DNA of 64,000 nucleotides from Exiguobacterium mexicanum (lineage in GTDB: Bacteria > Bacillota > Bacilli > Exiguobacteriales > Exiguobacteriaceae): NCBI RefSeq assembly GCF_005960665.1, contig NZ_CP040676.1, positions 2,481,001 to 2,545,000 of the forward strand, read 5' to 3'. The position numbers and the translations under genes are program-made. Positions 28,409-37,061 of this stretch are shown in pieces; within the stretch, counting starts at the first letter, position 1, and every line of letters begins with the position of its first letter. Below the pieces are notes generated by a model, which was not told the DNA's origin, searched no databases, and worked only from the letters and a program-made list of their open reading frames with translations.

Positions 28409-28817
28409 CTTGTCGGAGCGAGTCGACATGGTCGGTCTCACGACGGATGAAACGTTTGAGTTGAGCGCTCAGATCATCGAGCTGCCCCATCGTCGTCTCG
28501 AACGAAAAGGCCGCCTGCATATCCCCGCCATCGCCTTTCATTTGTTCGACCACGGCGTTGACTTGCACGGTCCCTCTCGCATTCGCCAGTTCGAACGTCA
28601 AGGAGACGTGGACGAGCGGAACATTGAGTCTCCACGTCTGGGGTGACTTCCCGTTTCGTGCATTGAACGCGGATAACGTAGAGACGAGCGCTTCGATATC
28701 GGATGCGGTGACATACTCGTCCACCGTGACCTTGCACCATTTTGCTTTTAACGTCAATGCCACATTCATTTCGAGCGCATCCTCCCAAACGCGTCTCATC
28801 TTGAACTGTTCGACCAT
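28404..28817 (-). CDS. small protein of unknown function
   Basis: The 137-aa product appears to be beta-rich (alternating hydrophobic pattern in MNVALTLKAKWCKVTV and VHVSLTFELANARGTVQV) with a C-terminal helix. It has no signal peptide or membrane segment. I recognise no family. The start at 28817 is preferred over 28823 because GAGGG then lies 6 nt upstream. It is divergent from the broken membrane protein gene at 28939. Confidence 0.6.
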   Translation of the reverse strand: MVEQFKMRRVWEDALEMNVALTLKAKWCKVTVDEYVTASDIEALVSTLSAFNARNGKSPQTWRLNVPLVHVSLTFELANARGTVQVNAVVEQMKGDGGDMQAAFSFETTMGQLDDLSAQLKRFIRRETDHVDSLRQE

Positions 28818-28938
28818 AGCCATCCCTCACTCTCTCATTTCGACTATATCATGTCGTTTCAACGAAATTCGTCAACTTTTCACCAAAACGGGAATAGTCC
28901 TATACAGATGATTTTGTAATGAAAAAAGGTGAATCGTC

Positions 28939-29265
28939 ATGAATGGCGCCTTGTTCCCACACACCTCGGTCGGCAAGTGGTCGATTATCCTCATCGGCTT
29001 GTTCCTCGCCATGTACGTGCCGTTCCTCCTGCTCGATAACTTCGATACGACCTTCCACTCGACGCTTTAGAGCGACAACGCCGCGAACATGCTACGGCTC
29101 AGCTACATGACCACATTCTTCGTCCTCGGGCTCGGAGCGTTCGTGACCGGATGGTGGGCCATCTTGAAACAAAAAGAGTACGCCGTGCTCGTCTTCTTCG
29201 CGGCCGTTCTCGGCTCCGGACTGTTCGTTTTATTGGTCATGGAGCTCCTCGGTATCCTCGAGTAG
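28939..29265 (+). pseudogene. small membrane protein gene interrupted by an in-frame amber codon
   Basis: A normal start (ATG at 28939, AAAGGTG 7 nt upstream) opens a 109-codon frame with a single TAG at 29068-29070 and a final TAG at 29263-29265. Without the internal stop it would be a 108-residue protein with three hydrophobic segments, similar to the intact gene at 23046-23357. The helices after the stop are well preserved, so the mutation is recent, suppressed, or a sequencing error. A CAG or GAG codon would need only one base change to become TAG. Confidence 0.75.
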
Positions 29266-29271
29266 AAGGCA

Positions 29272-29307
29272 CAACAAGGAGTTCGCTGCGGCGAACTCCT
29301 TGTTTCA
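29272..29307 (+). terminator. hairpin after the broken membrane protein gene
   Basis: Arms of 14 nt (AACAAGGAGTTCGC and its complement) around TGCG end in TTT only, so termination strength is uncertain. It may also serve the convergent subtilase gene. Confidence 0.6.
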
Positions 29308-29314
29308 TGTGTAC

Positions 29315-31939
29315 TTATTTGACGACGACGTGTTTCATCTGACTCGCGCGACCTTTCGCGTCCTCGATGTGGATCGAGAGGCGCTCCCCTTTTTTAAGGG
29401 TGCGTGTCTTCGTGACGAACGTTCCCGTGAGGCCGGTCGTCCCTTTTCCGATGACTCGGCGCTTCGCGTCTCGGACGATGACCGTCATTCCCGCATCCGC
29501 GCGACCCGATACTTGCTTCGCGTTCGCACGTGGTGTCGAGACGGTCGGTTGTTTCGCACGGGCACCTTTCACAACGAGAAGGCGTTCGCTCGAGACGAGC
29601 TTCCCGTTGCTATAGACGACCCGGAGAACCGTGCCTGCTTTTTGAGCTCCGATGTTCAATGCGACACGAGCTTGTTTCGATGTTCCGGTCGCGAGACGTT
29701 TCTCGCCGTTATAGACCGTCACTGTCGTCCCGCTCTGCACGCTAGCAGCAAACACCGTCGAATTGTCACGGACGACGCCTGGCTTGGCGTAGAGACGTAG
29801 CATCGAAGCTGCATGGTGCACATTAACCTTGCCATAGCCGCTGATGTAGTCATAGTTGAACGGAAGTTCTTCTTCCGAGTCTTCCATGAAATAATCAAGG
29901 CCGTCTTCATAGCTCATTCCACCTGTCGCATCCCCGCCAGAGAAAGCAAGCGGCTCTGCCGTACGATGGAGCAATTGGCGAATCTCTTCGACTTTGAGTG
30001 CCGGACGTGTCGATAGCAGTAATCCAACGACGGCCGAGACGTGTGGCGTCGCCATACTCGTGCCGTCCATATAGACGACGTTACCGTTCGGGACGAGGCT
30101 CGCGACTTTCGTGCCCGGTGCCACGACATCGACACCATAGCCATAGTTCGAGTAATCTGAGACGATGCCGAACGTGTTCGTCGCACCGACCGAAATCGTA
30201 TACTTCGATGAAGCTGGGTACGACAGGCTTGAATCGCCATCATTCCCCGTTGCCGCCACGACGACGACACCGCGGTCATAGGCGTACTTCAACATGTAGC
30301 CGATCGTCCGGCTCTCGCTGCCGCCAAGGCTCATGTTGATAACTTTCGCACCAGCATCGACGGCATATTTGATTCCGAGCGCGATTTGTTCCGTGTCCCC
30401 AGAACCGCTCGCGTCGAGCACTTTGACTGGGAGAATCGAGACAGCAGGCATCATCCCGCGCATCGATGTCCCGTTGTTTTGAATCGCACCGATGACGCCG
30501 GCCACGTGTGTCCCGTGTCCGTGATCGTCAAGCGCGCTGCCTTCCCCGTTCGGGTCGACAAAATTTTTCTCGTTGGCGATGTCGACACGTCCTTTGAAAT
30601 CAAGGAGGCGATAGTCGACACCCGTATCGAGGACGGCGACTTTCACCGAACGGACCGGCAATTTGAGAGCCTCATACGCATCGATTCCGATTCCAGCTTC
30701 CTTGAATGGCTGCAACACCGATTTCGAGTTGAGTGACCATTGATAGTCGTAACTCGTGTCGGCCATGAACGCTTGATACGTCTGGACCGGCTCGATGAAT
30801 TCGACGTTCGCGTCACGCTCGAGCGTCGTCTTGGCCGTCGCCTGCGTTTTCGTGCTCGCCGACTCGACATCGACGACCGCGAAGTGGTCACCTGGGCGAC
30901 CGATATCGATCTGCTCTGCCGAGACGTTCGATAACGCGTTCATCTTGCCGAGCGACTTGCTCGGTGACGACTTGTATTTGACGATATAACGCGGGGCATC
31001 ATCAATTTCAATCGATACTCCGAATTTGACCATCACATCTTGAAGCGGTGTCCCGGCAAGTGTACCTGTGCCGAGTTTGGCTGCTACTTTGTTTACTTCT
31101 GCCTGTAACGCGGTCGGGACGTTTGTCGTCACGAAGGCCTGCAAGCTCTTGATGGCAGCCTCATCCGCTTTCGTGAGCGTGTACGCCTTGCGGTCGACGA
31201 GCGCGTTCATGAGTGGCTGTAGCGCCTTCAAATCATTGTAGGCTTGTTGACGTTTGGCTCCGTCTTTCACAATCGCTTTGATCAAGTACGGAGACGTGCG
31301 ATAGTACAAGGCGGCCAAATCGTTCCCGGCCTCAGACTGCGACAACACTTCCGTCTGAATGCGACGGATGAGCTTCAACATCGAGTCGCGCTCCGGCGTC
31401 GGATTCAAAATCGACTCGACGGCGCACATGCCGGCCTCAGTCTCGATGTTCTCATATTTGACCGGCAATTTGACCGGGTTGTAGACGAGCTTGATGTCAG
31501 ACGCAGCGGCCTCCTCCGCGTCTTCTGTCATTGGAAGGTACTCCACTTTGATGTAGTACGGGCCTTCCCATGCATACGGGAGACGAATCGTCGCCGCCTG
31601 TTGTTCTTCCTCTTGTGTCGCGCTCGAACGATATTGTTCGAACGTCTCATCTTTCGCTGCCATGTCGGCGCTCGGATAGACCGAGATGTTCGCGAGTTTT
31701 GTTGACTCGAACTGGATTTCCATATGTGTCATCGATGACGGGGCACCCCGCTCCATCTTGAACCAATATGTATTCGTTGCGTCCGTCCCGGTCTCAAACG
31801 CGACCTCCACTCCCGGGCTGAGCGTCTTCGCATCTTGCATGCCCGCTCCTGCATCCGCGCTCACGTAGGGCGGGATCAAGGCCAAGACGAGCATGAGCAC
31901 CGTGACGAATGATAATACTTGTTTCCATGTTGCTTTCAT
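29315..31939 (-). CDS. secreted subtilisin-like serine protease (S8)
   Basis: The 874-aa product has a signal peptide (cleavage probably after YVSADA, residue 30), then an extended N-terminal region. It includes an inhibitor-I9-like propeptide (about 310-390, RYIVKYKSS) and an S8 catalytic domain. The catalytic triad is Asp in VAVLDTGVDYR (about 438), His in DDHGHGTHVAG (about 476) and Ser in MDGTSMATPHVS (about 625). The C-terminal 160 residues form Ig-like beta repeats (VYNGEKRLATGTSKQ, VIVRDAKRRVIGKGT), probably for binding to surface or substrate. It degrades proteins outside the cell. The start has GAGG 7 nt upstream; the gene is monocistronic. Confidence 0.9.
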   Translation of the reverse strand: MKATWKQVLSFVTVLMLVLALIPPYVSADAGAGMQDAKTLSPGVEVAFETGTDATNTYWFKMERGAPSSMTHMEIQFESTKLANISVYPSADMAAKDETFEQYRSSATQEEEQQAATIRLPYAWEGPYYIKVEYLPMTEDAEEAAASDIKLVYNPVKLPVKYENIETEAGMCAVESILNPTPERDSMLKLIRRIQTEVLSQSEAGNDLAALYYRTSPYLIKAIVKDGAKRQQAYNDLKALQPLMNALVDRKAYTLTKADEAAIKSLQAFVTTNVPTALQAEVNKVAAKLGTGTLAGTPLQDVMVKFGVSIEIDDAPRYIVKYKSSPSKSLGKMNALSNVSAEQIDIGRPGDHFAVVDVESASTKTQATAKTTLERDANVEFIEPVQTYQAFMADTSYDYQWSLNSKSVLQPFKEAGIGIDAYEALKLPVRSVKVAVLDTGVDYRLLDFKGRVDIANEKNFVDPNGEGSALDDHGHGTHVAGVIGAIQNNGTSMRGMMPAVSILPVKVLDASGSGDTEQIALGIKYAVDAGAKVINMSLGGSESRTIGYMLKYAYDRGVVVVAATGNDGDSSLSYPASSKYTISVGATNTFGIVSDYSNYGYGVDVVAPGTKVASLVPNGNVVYMDGTSMATPHVSAVVGLLLSTRPALKVEEIRQLLHRTAEPLAFSGGDATGGMSYEDGLDYFMEDSEEELPFNYDYISGYGKVNVHHAASMLRLYAKPGVVRDNSTVFAASVQSGTTVTVYNGEKRLATGTSKQARVALNIGAQKAGTVLRVVYSNGKLVSSERLLVVKGARAKQPTVSTPRANAKQVSGRADAGMTVIVRDAKRRVIGKGTTGLTGTFVTKTRTLKKGERLSIHIEDAKGRASQMKHVVVK

Positions 31940-32113
31940 CTGTTTTCCTCATTTCTACATGTCCATAGCTACGACCGACGGATCCGTCAATTCATGTATA
32001 CGAGATAATGGCTTGAAGGTTCCAACAATTAACTCCAAAAAATCACTTCATTTCATTATTTTAGGAAACGCTCAATTTGTCTATCTTTAATATGGTTTTT
32101 CGAAAAATAATAT

Positions 32114-32144
32114 GAAAAAGGTCAGAGGAATTTCCTCTGACCTG
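32114..32144 (-). terminator. terminator of the SDR gene
   Basis: Read on the minus strand, AGGTCAGAGGAA pairs with TTCCTCTGACCT and is followed by TTTTTCAT. Confidence 0.8.
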
Positions 32145-32159
32145 GACAAATGATTTTTC

Positions 32160-32909
32160 TTATTTGGCCGTGACACCCCCGTCGACGGGTAGTTCGATTC
32201 CGGTGATGTGGTTCGCCTCGTCCGATGCAAGGAACAAGACAGCCGCAGCCACTTCCCCCGCCTGACCGAGATTCGGCAAAGCGATTTGATTCAGGAAATG
32301 CTGTTTATAGTCCGGGTGCTCCATGTGCGGCGCGCTCATCGGCGTCACGATATAGCCCGGATGGACCGAGTTGACGCGAATATTGTGCTTCCCGTAATCG
32401 ACGGCCGCAGCCTTCGTAAGTGAGCGAACGGCCCCTTTTGAAGCCGTATAGGCACCTGCCCCGGCCATACCGGTGAGCGCCGAGATTGACGAGATGTTGA
32501 CGATTGAACCGCCGCCATTTTGCTCCATGAGCGGGATGGCATACTGCGTCCCGAGCATGACGCCATCGATATTGATTCGATACGTCCGTGACCAGTCGTC
32601 CTCGGTCTGTTCCAAGAACGGTTTTGCAAGCGCGATGCCCGCATTGTTGACGAGAATATCGAGCTTCCCGCACACCGATTGCACTTCATCATAAATTCTC
32701 TCCCAATCACTGCGCGAAGTGACGTCGTGCTGAAGCGCGAGCGCCTCTCCTCCGTTCGCCCGGATCGTTTCGACGACACGTGTCACCGCGTCTACATTGA
32801 TGTCTGTCGCGACAACCGTCGCTCCTTCGCGTGCGAACAGTTTGGCCGTTTCTTCACCCATACCGCTGCCTGCCCCCGTAATGACCGCTACTTTCCCCGT
32901 TAACCGCAT
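32160..32909 (-). CDS. short-chain dehydrogenase/reductase
   Basis: This 249-aa classical SDR has the cofactor motif TGAGSGMGEE (residues 11-20), an Asp after strand 2 (ATDIN) that favours NAD over NADP, NNAG, catalytic Ser in NISSIS and YTASK. The substrate is unknown; the C-terminus PVDGGVTAK is typical of the glucose-1-dehydrogenase/3-oxoacyl-ACP-reductase-like group. It is transcribed divergently from a TetR gene, with a perfect palindrome between them, so it is very likely the target of that repressor. It has its own terminator. Confidence 0.88.
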   Translation of the reverse strand: MRLTGKVAVITGAGSGMGEETAKLFAREGATVVATDINVDAVTRVVETIRANGGEALALQHDVTSRSDWERIYDEVQSVCGKLDILVNNAGIALAKPFLEQTEDDWSRTYRINIDGVMLGTQYAIPLMEQNGGGSIVNISSISALTGMAGAGAYTASKGAVRSLTKAAAVDYGKHNIRVNSVHPGYIVTPMSAPHMEHPDYKQHFLNQIALPNLGQAGEVAAAVLFLASDEANHITGIELPVDGGVTAK

Positions 32910-32930
32910 TGTTCCAGCTCCAATCTTAAA

Positions 32931-32953
32931 TTATGATAGTCTAACTATCATAA
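32931..32953. promoter_or_regulatory. palindromic operator between SDR and tetR-type genes
   Basis: Perfect 10-bp arms TTATGATAGT and ACTATCATAA flank CTA. The position between divergent starts, 22 bp before the SDR start, is what is expected of a TetR-family operator controlling both genes. Confidence 0.8.
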
Positions 32954-33031
32954 TAGTAGTCGATGCACATTCGATTCTCAACGAAACTGCTTCAAAGCGT
33001 TATAATGACAAGAGAACAAAGAGGTGATGAT

Positions 33032-33658
33032 ATGAGTAAACGTCAACAAAACAAAGAAGAACGATTAAATCGCATCATCAGTCAGGCTGAAACCCTGTTT
33101 CTGAAAGACGGATTCGAGCGCGTCCAAATGCAGGATATCGCTGACGCCGCCGAAATCGGGGTCGCGACACTGTTTCGCTATTTCCCGAAAAAAGATCAGT
33201 TGATTGTCGCAGCGGCTGTCCGTAACTTGGCACCGACGCTCGACGCGTTCAAGGAATTGACGAGCCGGACGGGAGATGCGTACTCGCGACTCGAGGCGAT
33301 CATTGACTACTTGCTCGACCAACAAATGAAACGGACGAGTCACTCTCGCTTCCGTGAGGCGTTCGAGAGTTATGCCTCGTTCGTCGTAAGTCCCCTTCCC
33401 GGAATCGATAACTACATCGGACTACAGCGCGAGATCATGGAGACGCTCGAACCGCTCATTGAGCATGGGAAGACGGACGGCTCGCTTCGAGGCGACATCG
33501 ATGTGAAAACGACCGTCGTCACCATCATCAACGCGTTCGGGACGTTCGGCAACAATATCATTTTGAAGTCTCACATCAGTTATTTAGAGGACGATATCGA
33601 ACCGCACATCCAACAACGGGTGTTGCGAGAGATGCTCTTGTCGTATGTGCGCTCATAA
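33032..33658 (+). CDS. TetR/AcrR-family transcriptional regulator
   Basis: This 208-aa repressor has an N-terminal helix-turn-helix (IADAAEIGVATLFRYFPKKDQLI, about residues 32-54) preceded by LNRIISQAETLFLKDGF. A C-terminal ligand-binding helical domain follows. The start at 33032 has GAGGTG 5 nt upstream; a longer frame from 32963 has no such site and would run through the promoter. It is divergent from the SDR gene with a 23-bp palindrome in between, so it probably represses both and is released by an SDR-related small molecule. Confidence 0.88.
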   Translation: MSKRQQNKEERLNRIISQAETLFLKDGFERVQMQDIADAAEIGVATLFRYFPKKDQLIVAAAVRNLAPTLDAFKELTSRTGDAYSRLEAIIDYLLDQQMKRTSHSRFREAFESYASFVVSPLPGIDNYIGLQREIMETLEPLIEHGKTDGSLRGDIDVKTTVVTIINAFGTFGNNIILKSHISYLEDDIEPHIQQRVLREMLLSYVRS

Positions 33659-33687
33659 CAAAAGCCCCTTCGCGTGAAGGGGCTTTA
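33658..33687. terminator. bidirectional terminator between tetR-type and VOC genes
   Basis: AAAGCCCCTTC and GAAGGGGCTTT pair around GCGT. The two genes converge here. Confidence 0.8.
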
Positions 33688-34065
33688 TTCGTGCAGTTCG
33701 AGCGGCAGACCGTCCGGGTCGAAGAAGAACGTCATCTTCTCGCCCGTGAACGTGTCATACCGAATCGGTTCCGTCGTGACACCGTGCGTATTCAGTTCGG
33801 CGACGACCGCCTCGATATCGTCGACTTTAAAGGCGAGATGACGGAGCCCACACGCCTCCGGGAAGCTCGGCCGTTTCGGGCTATCCGGTTTGATGAACAG
33901 CTCGAGCTCGTACGCGCCGAGCCGCAGGTCGATCTTGTGGTCGCCTTTGTCCAGACGATGATGCTCGCGGATGACGTCGAAACCGAGGATATCGATGTAG
34001 AACCGTTTCGCCTCGTCATAATTTGAGGCGATAAGCGCCACGTGATGGATGGTATGTAGTTGCAT
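33685..34065 (-). CDS. VOC-family (glyoxalase/dioxygenase fold) protein
   Basis: This 126-aa protein consists of one vicinal-oxygen-chelate unit: two beta-alpha-beta-beta-beta modules, with His in IHHVALIASNYDEAKRFY and in LRHLAFKVDDIEA, and a Glu near the end (FDPDGLPLELHE). These are the usual metal ligands, so it may act as a lyase, isomerase or thiol transferase; it resembles the YwkD/glyoxalase I-like group. The start at 34065 is chosen because GGGGG lies 6 nt upstream. A terminator-like hairpin stands only 18 nt before the start, so expression probably depends on read-through. Confidence 0.8.
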   Translation of the reverse strand: MQLHTIHHVALIASNYDEAKRFYIDILGFDVIREHHRLDKGDHKIDLRLGAYELELFIKPDSPKRPSFPEACGLRHLAFKVDDIEAVVAELNTHGVTTEPIRYDTFTGEKMTFFFDPDGLPLELHE

Positions 34066-34082
34066 CATAATCCCCCATATAC

Positions 34083-34200
34083 AAAAAAATGAGCACCTCT
34101 CACTAGAGGTGCTCTCGAAAAGTCTACCGCGTCGAACCACGCTCCACAACGTGCTCCCGAAGGAATGTCCGCCGTCTTACATAGACCAGCTCATCGCATG
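34083..34200 (-). ncRNA. candidate structured leader or small RNA with intrinsic terminator
   Basis: A good minus-strand promoter (34207-34235) should start an RNA near 34200. The RNA can form a closing stem GTCTA/TAGAC around two hairpins (TTCC-TTCG-GGAG and GCGT/ACGC). It ends with a perfect 10-bp terminator, GAGCACCTCT/AGAGGTGCTC, plus seven T. The VOC ribosome site follows at once. It could be an attenuating riboswitch-like leader or an independent small RNA. It does not match a known class that I can recall. Confidence 0.5.
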
Positions 34201-34206
34201 TACTCA

Positions 34207-34235
34207 ACTATAGGCGAATCCGAGCCCCGCGTCAA
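34207..34235 (-). promoter_or_regulatory. promoter of the VOC leader RNA
   Basis: TTGACG, a 17-nt spacer and TATAGT on the minus strand: a near-consensus sigma-A promoter, divergent from that of htpG. Confidence 0.7.
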
Positions 34236-34253
34236 TCTTTTGTTTGTACCGGG

Positions 34254-34281
34254 TTGACATCTTCCTAAAAATTAGGATAAT
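34254..34281 (+). promoter_or_regulatory. sigma-A promoter of htpG
   Basis: A perfect TTGACA, a 16-nt spacer and GATAAT; the CIRCE element follows directly. Confidence 0.75.
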
Positions 34282-34289
34282 CAATAGTG

Positions 34290-34316
34290 TTAGCACTCTT
34301 ATATCTAGAGTGCCAA
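34290..34316 (+). promoter_or_regulatory. CIRCE element (HrcA operator)
   Basis: TTAGCACTC-N9-GAGTGCCAA matches the CIRCE consensus TTAGCACTC-N9-GAGTGCTAA with one change. It lies at the transcription start of htpG. Confidence 0.9.
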
Positions 34317-34344
34317 AAATGAAAAAACAAAAAGGAGAACGATC

Positions 34345-36213
34345 ATGACAAAGAAACAGTTTCAAGCCGAATCGAAACGAATTTTAGAGTTGATGGTCCA
34401 CTCAATCTATACGCATAAGGACATCTTCCTCCGTGAGCTCATCTCGAACGCGAGTGACGCCATCGACAAGATGTATTACCGGGCCTTGTCAGATGAGGCA
34501 ATCGACTTCAACAAGGACGACTACTTCATTAAAGTCGAGCTCGACAAAGACGCCCGCACGATCACCATCCGCGACACCGGAATCGGGATGACGGCCGAAG
34601 AGCTCGAGTCGAACCTCGGGATTATCGCCAAGAGCGGTTCGCTCGCGATGAAGCAGGCGACGAAGATGGAAGAAGACCACAGCCTCATCGGCCAATTCGG
34701 TGTCGGCTTCTACTCGGCGTTCATGGTGGCAGACCGTGTGACGGTCCGCACCCGCTCGGTCGACAGTGAACAAGGCTACTTGTGGGAGTCGGAAGGCACA
34801 GACGGTTACACGATCGAGCCGACAGATAAGACCGACATCGGGACTGAGATCACGTTGCACGTGAAAGCTGACACGGACGACGAGACGTACTCATCGTTCC
34901 TCGAAGAGTACGAGATTCGTTCACTCATCAAGAAGCATTCGGACTTCATCCGCTATCCGATTAAGCTCGACGTGACGAAGCACCGTCAAAAAGAAGACTC
35001 GGACGAGTACGAGGATTACGTCGAAGAAGAGACGCTCAACAGCATGGTGCCGATTTGGCGCAAACGGAAGAGCGAGCTCTCGGAGGAGGACTACAAGGCG
35101 TTCTATCACGAGAAACGCTACGGCTTCGATGAGCCGCTCAAACACCTTCACTTGAACGTCGACGGCTCGATCCGGTACCAGTCGATTCTCTACATCCCAT
35201 CGACGGTCCCGTTCGACTATTACACGAAAGAGTTCGAGAAAGGGCTCGAGCTGTACTCGAACGGTGTCTTGATCATGGAGAAGTCGCCTGACCTGCTCCC
35301 GGACTATTTCGGTTTCGTCAAAGGGATGGTCGACTCGGAAGACCTGTCGCTCAACATTTCCCGGGAGATGCTGCAGCAGGACCGCCAACTTCGCGTCATC
35401 GCCAAAAACGTGAAGTCGAAAATCAAAGGCATGCTCGAGAAGATGCTCCAAAACGAGCGCGAAGACTACGAGAAGTTCTTCGAGTCGTTCGGCCGTCAGC
35501 TCAAGTTCGGCGTCTACGATCAGTTCGGTGCCGCCAAGGACGAGTTGAAAGACTTGCTCTTGTTCCACTCGTCGAACGAGAACAAGCTCGTCACGCTTAA
35601 AGAATACGTCGAGCGCATGAAAGACGATCAAAAGTACATCTATTACGCGACGGGTGAATCGATTCACCGCATCGACCTTCTCCCTCAGGCGGAACGCTTG
35701 AAAGAAGAAGGGTTCGAGATTCTCTACTTCACCGAAGAAATCGACGAGTTCGCCATCAAGATGCTCCAGTCGTATGACGACAAAGAGTTCAAGTCGATCG
35801 CGAGCGGTGACCTCGGGCTCGATGACGAGGCGGCCCATTCCCTCAACGAGGACAACAAGGACTTGTTCGCCTTCATGAAACAAGAACTGGGCGACCGCGT
35901 CAAAGAAGTGCGCGCCTCGACACGTCTCAAGTCACATCCGGTCTGCTTGACGGTCGCCGGCGACGTCTCAATCGAGATGGAGAAGATTTTGAACACGATG
36001 CCGAATGGCGGCGGCATGAAAGCCGAAAAAGTGCTTGAAGTGAACGCCGATCACGCCATCTTCCGGACGTTACAGCGCATCTATAAGGAAGATGAAGCGA
36101 AAGCGAAACAGTATACCGATTTGCTCTATCAGCAAGCACTCCTCATCGAAGGGCTACCGATTGAAGATCCAGTGGCGTATTCGAATGCGGTGTGTGCGTT
36201 GATGGCAGAATAA
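34345..36213 (+). CDS. htpG: molecular chaperone HtpG (bacterial Hsp90)
   Basis: The 622-aa chaperone has the GHKL ATPase N-domain with [12 protein letters not shown] (ATP/Mg contact Asn), DTGIGM and [14 protein letters not shown] middle domain follows with the catalytic-loop segment [15 protein letters not shown], and then a C-terminal dimerisation domain. Length is typical. It refolds client proteins in the cytoplasm. The ribosome site AAGGAG is 7 nt before the ATG. A sigma-A promoter and a CIRCE element lie upstream, so HrcA should control it; in Bacillus subtilis htpG is not in the HrcA class. A strong terminator follows. Confidence 0.97.
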   Translation: MTKKQFQAESKRILELMVHSIYTHKDIFLRELISNASDAIDKMYYRALSDEAIDFNKDDYFIKVELDKDARTITIRDTGIGMTAEELESNLGIIAKSGSLAMKQATKMEEDHSLIGQFGVGFYSAFMVADRVTVRTRSVDSEQGYLWESEGTDGYTIEPTDKTDIGTEITLHVKADTDDETYSSFLEEYEIRSLIKKHSDFIRYPIKLDVTKHRQKEDSDEYEDYVEEETLNSMVPIWRKRKSELSEEDYKAFYHEKRYGFDEPLKHLHLNVDGSIRYQSILYIPSTVPFDYYTKEFEKGLELYSNGVLIMEKSPDLLPDYFGFVKGMVDSEDLSLNISREMLQQDRQLRVIAKNVKSKIKGMLEKMLQNEREDYEKFFESFGRQLKFGVYDQFGAAKDELKDLLLFHSSNENKLVTLKEYVERMKDDQKYIYYATGESIHRIDLLPQAERLKEEGFEILYFTEEIDEFAIKMLQSYDDKEFKSIASGDLGLDDEAAHSLNEDNKDLFAFMKQELGDRVKEVRASTRLKSHPVCLTVAGDVSIEMEKILNTMPNGGGMKAEKVLEVNADHAIFRTLQRIYKEDEAKAKQYTDLLYQQALLIEGLPIEDPVAYSNAVCALMAE

Positions 36214-36256
36214 TTGAAAGGCAGAGGGGCTTTATACGCCCTCTGCCTTTCAATTA
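36212..36256. terminator. strong bidirectional terminator after htpG
   Basis: Perfect 17-bp arms (AATTGAAAGGCAGAGGG at 36212-36228 and its complement at 36239-36255) around a 10-nt loop. It also ends the minus-strand defence operon. Confidence 0.85.
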
Positions 36257-36266
36257 CTTTTTATCA

Positions 36267-36911
36267 TTAAGTATCTGGGGAGAAATCAATTCTGTCCCAA
36301 TGTCCTTTTATATACTCTATAGCGGGTAACTCTCGACACTTTTTTATCTTTTTGTATTCACAGGGAAGGAGATTTGTAGATACCCAAGAACTTTCATCCT
36401 CTGTCTCAAAATATTTTTTATTCACCCGAATCCTATATTGTCGATCTAGAGTGAAAACACCTAATTCAAAATCCGCATCATGCAGTTTACACAGCGACAG
36501 ACCGTTCCTAACATCTTTTCTCGTTTGAACATTATCACTCCACCGTACAATATGTGCCCCCACTAGATGTCTCTCTTCATTGAACCGACAATCTGGGAAA
36601 CAACACTCAAAGTTAAAATTCTCTTTTACCTGTCGCGAAAATTTTTGCTGTCCAACCCTTACTTTTATTTCTCGAATCGATTCACTATTCGATTCATTGT
36701 TTTCAGACTCAACTCCTGAATCATACGTGAAATTTGACTCTTTTATCCGTGAAATCTTATTATCCTCAAACAAAATATTAAATAATTCATTATCTACTTT
36801 TGAAAAATAAGCACCTTGTACAGTTTTAAGGTCATTTTGCCTCTGACAATAAAAGATAGCCTTTTTATCTCCTTTATCTTTACAATTATTATTTTCATAA
36901 TAAGTAATTAG
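36267..36911 (-). pseudogene. 3' part of an IS21-split HNH endonuclease gene
   Basis: This fragment encodes the C-terminal two thirds of a protein cut by an IS21 element. The HNH nuclease core is clear: FECCFPDCRFNEERHLVGAHIVRWSDN, followed by NGLSLCKLHDADFELGVFTLD, with Cys pairs for zinc and the His of AHIV. An open frame continues 48 bp upstream into the IS end, but those codons (up to HFCTPILHYT) belong to the element. Joined to 39277-39656 it forms a single 339-aa protein. The fragment may still be made from an IS-internal start but would lack the N-terminal domain. It is A+T-rich, unlike htpG. Confidence 0.8.
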
Positions 36912-36921
36912 TGTGTAATGC

Positions 36922-36978
36922 AAAATAGGAGTGCAGAAGTGTGCAACGGAAACGTACACAACTCTGCACTCCTATTTT
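36922..36978. repeat. 16-bp inverted repeat inside the left IS21 end
   Basis: AAAATAGGAGTGCAGA (36922-36937) is fully complementary to 36963-36978, with an extra GTGT/ACAC pair inside. Such a hairpin before istA can stop read-through transcription or translation from the host gene. Confidence 0.7.
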
Positions 36979-37061
36979 AGAAAAGAAAAAGGACTTGCCA
37001 GCAACCATAATCTCACCCTAACGTTTAAGTTGCGACACAAGAACGTTAGGAGATGGAAGGA

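Noticed and set aside
34083-34200. T-box leader, because of a GTGG..CGCGG-like stretch before the terminator
   Set aside because: The conserved TGGNACCGCG core is not present and the downstream gene is not an aminoacyl-tRNA or amino acid gene.
36267-36959. A complete 230-aa HNH gene
   Set aside because: Its first codons lie in the IS21 end, and the true 5' part is found across the element in frame.
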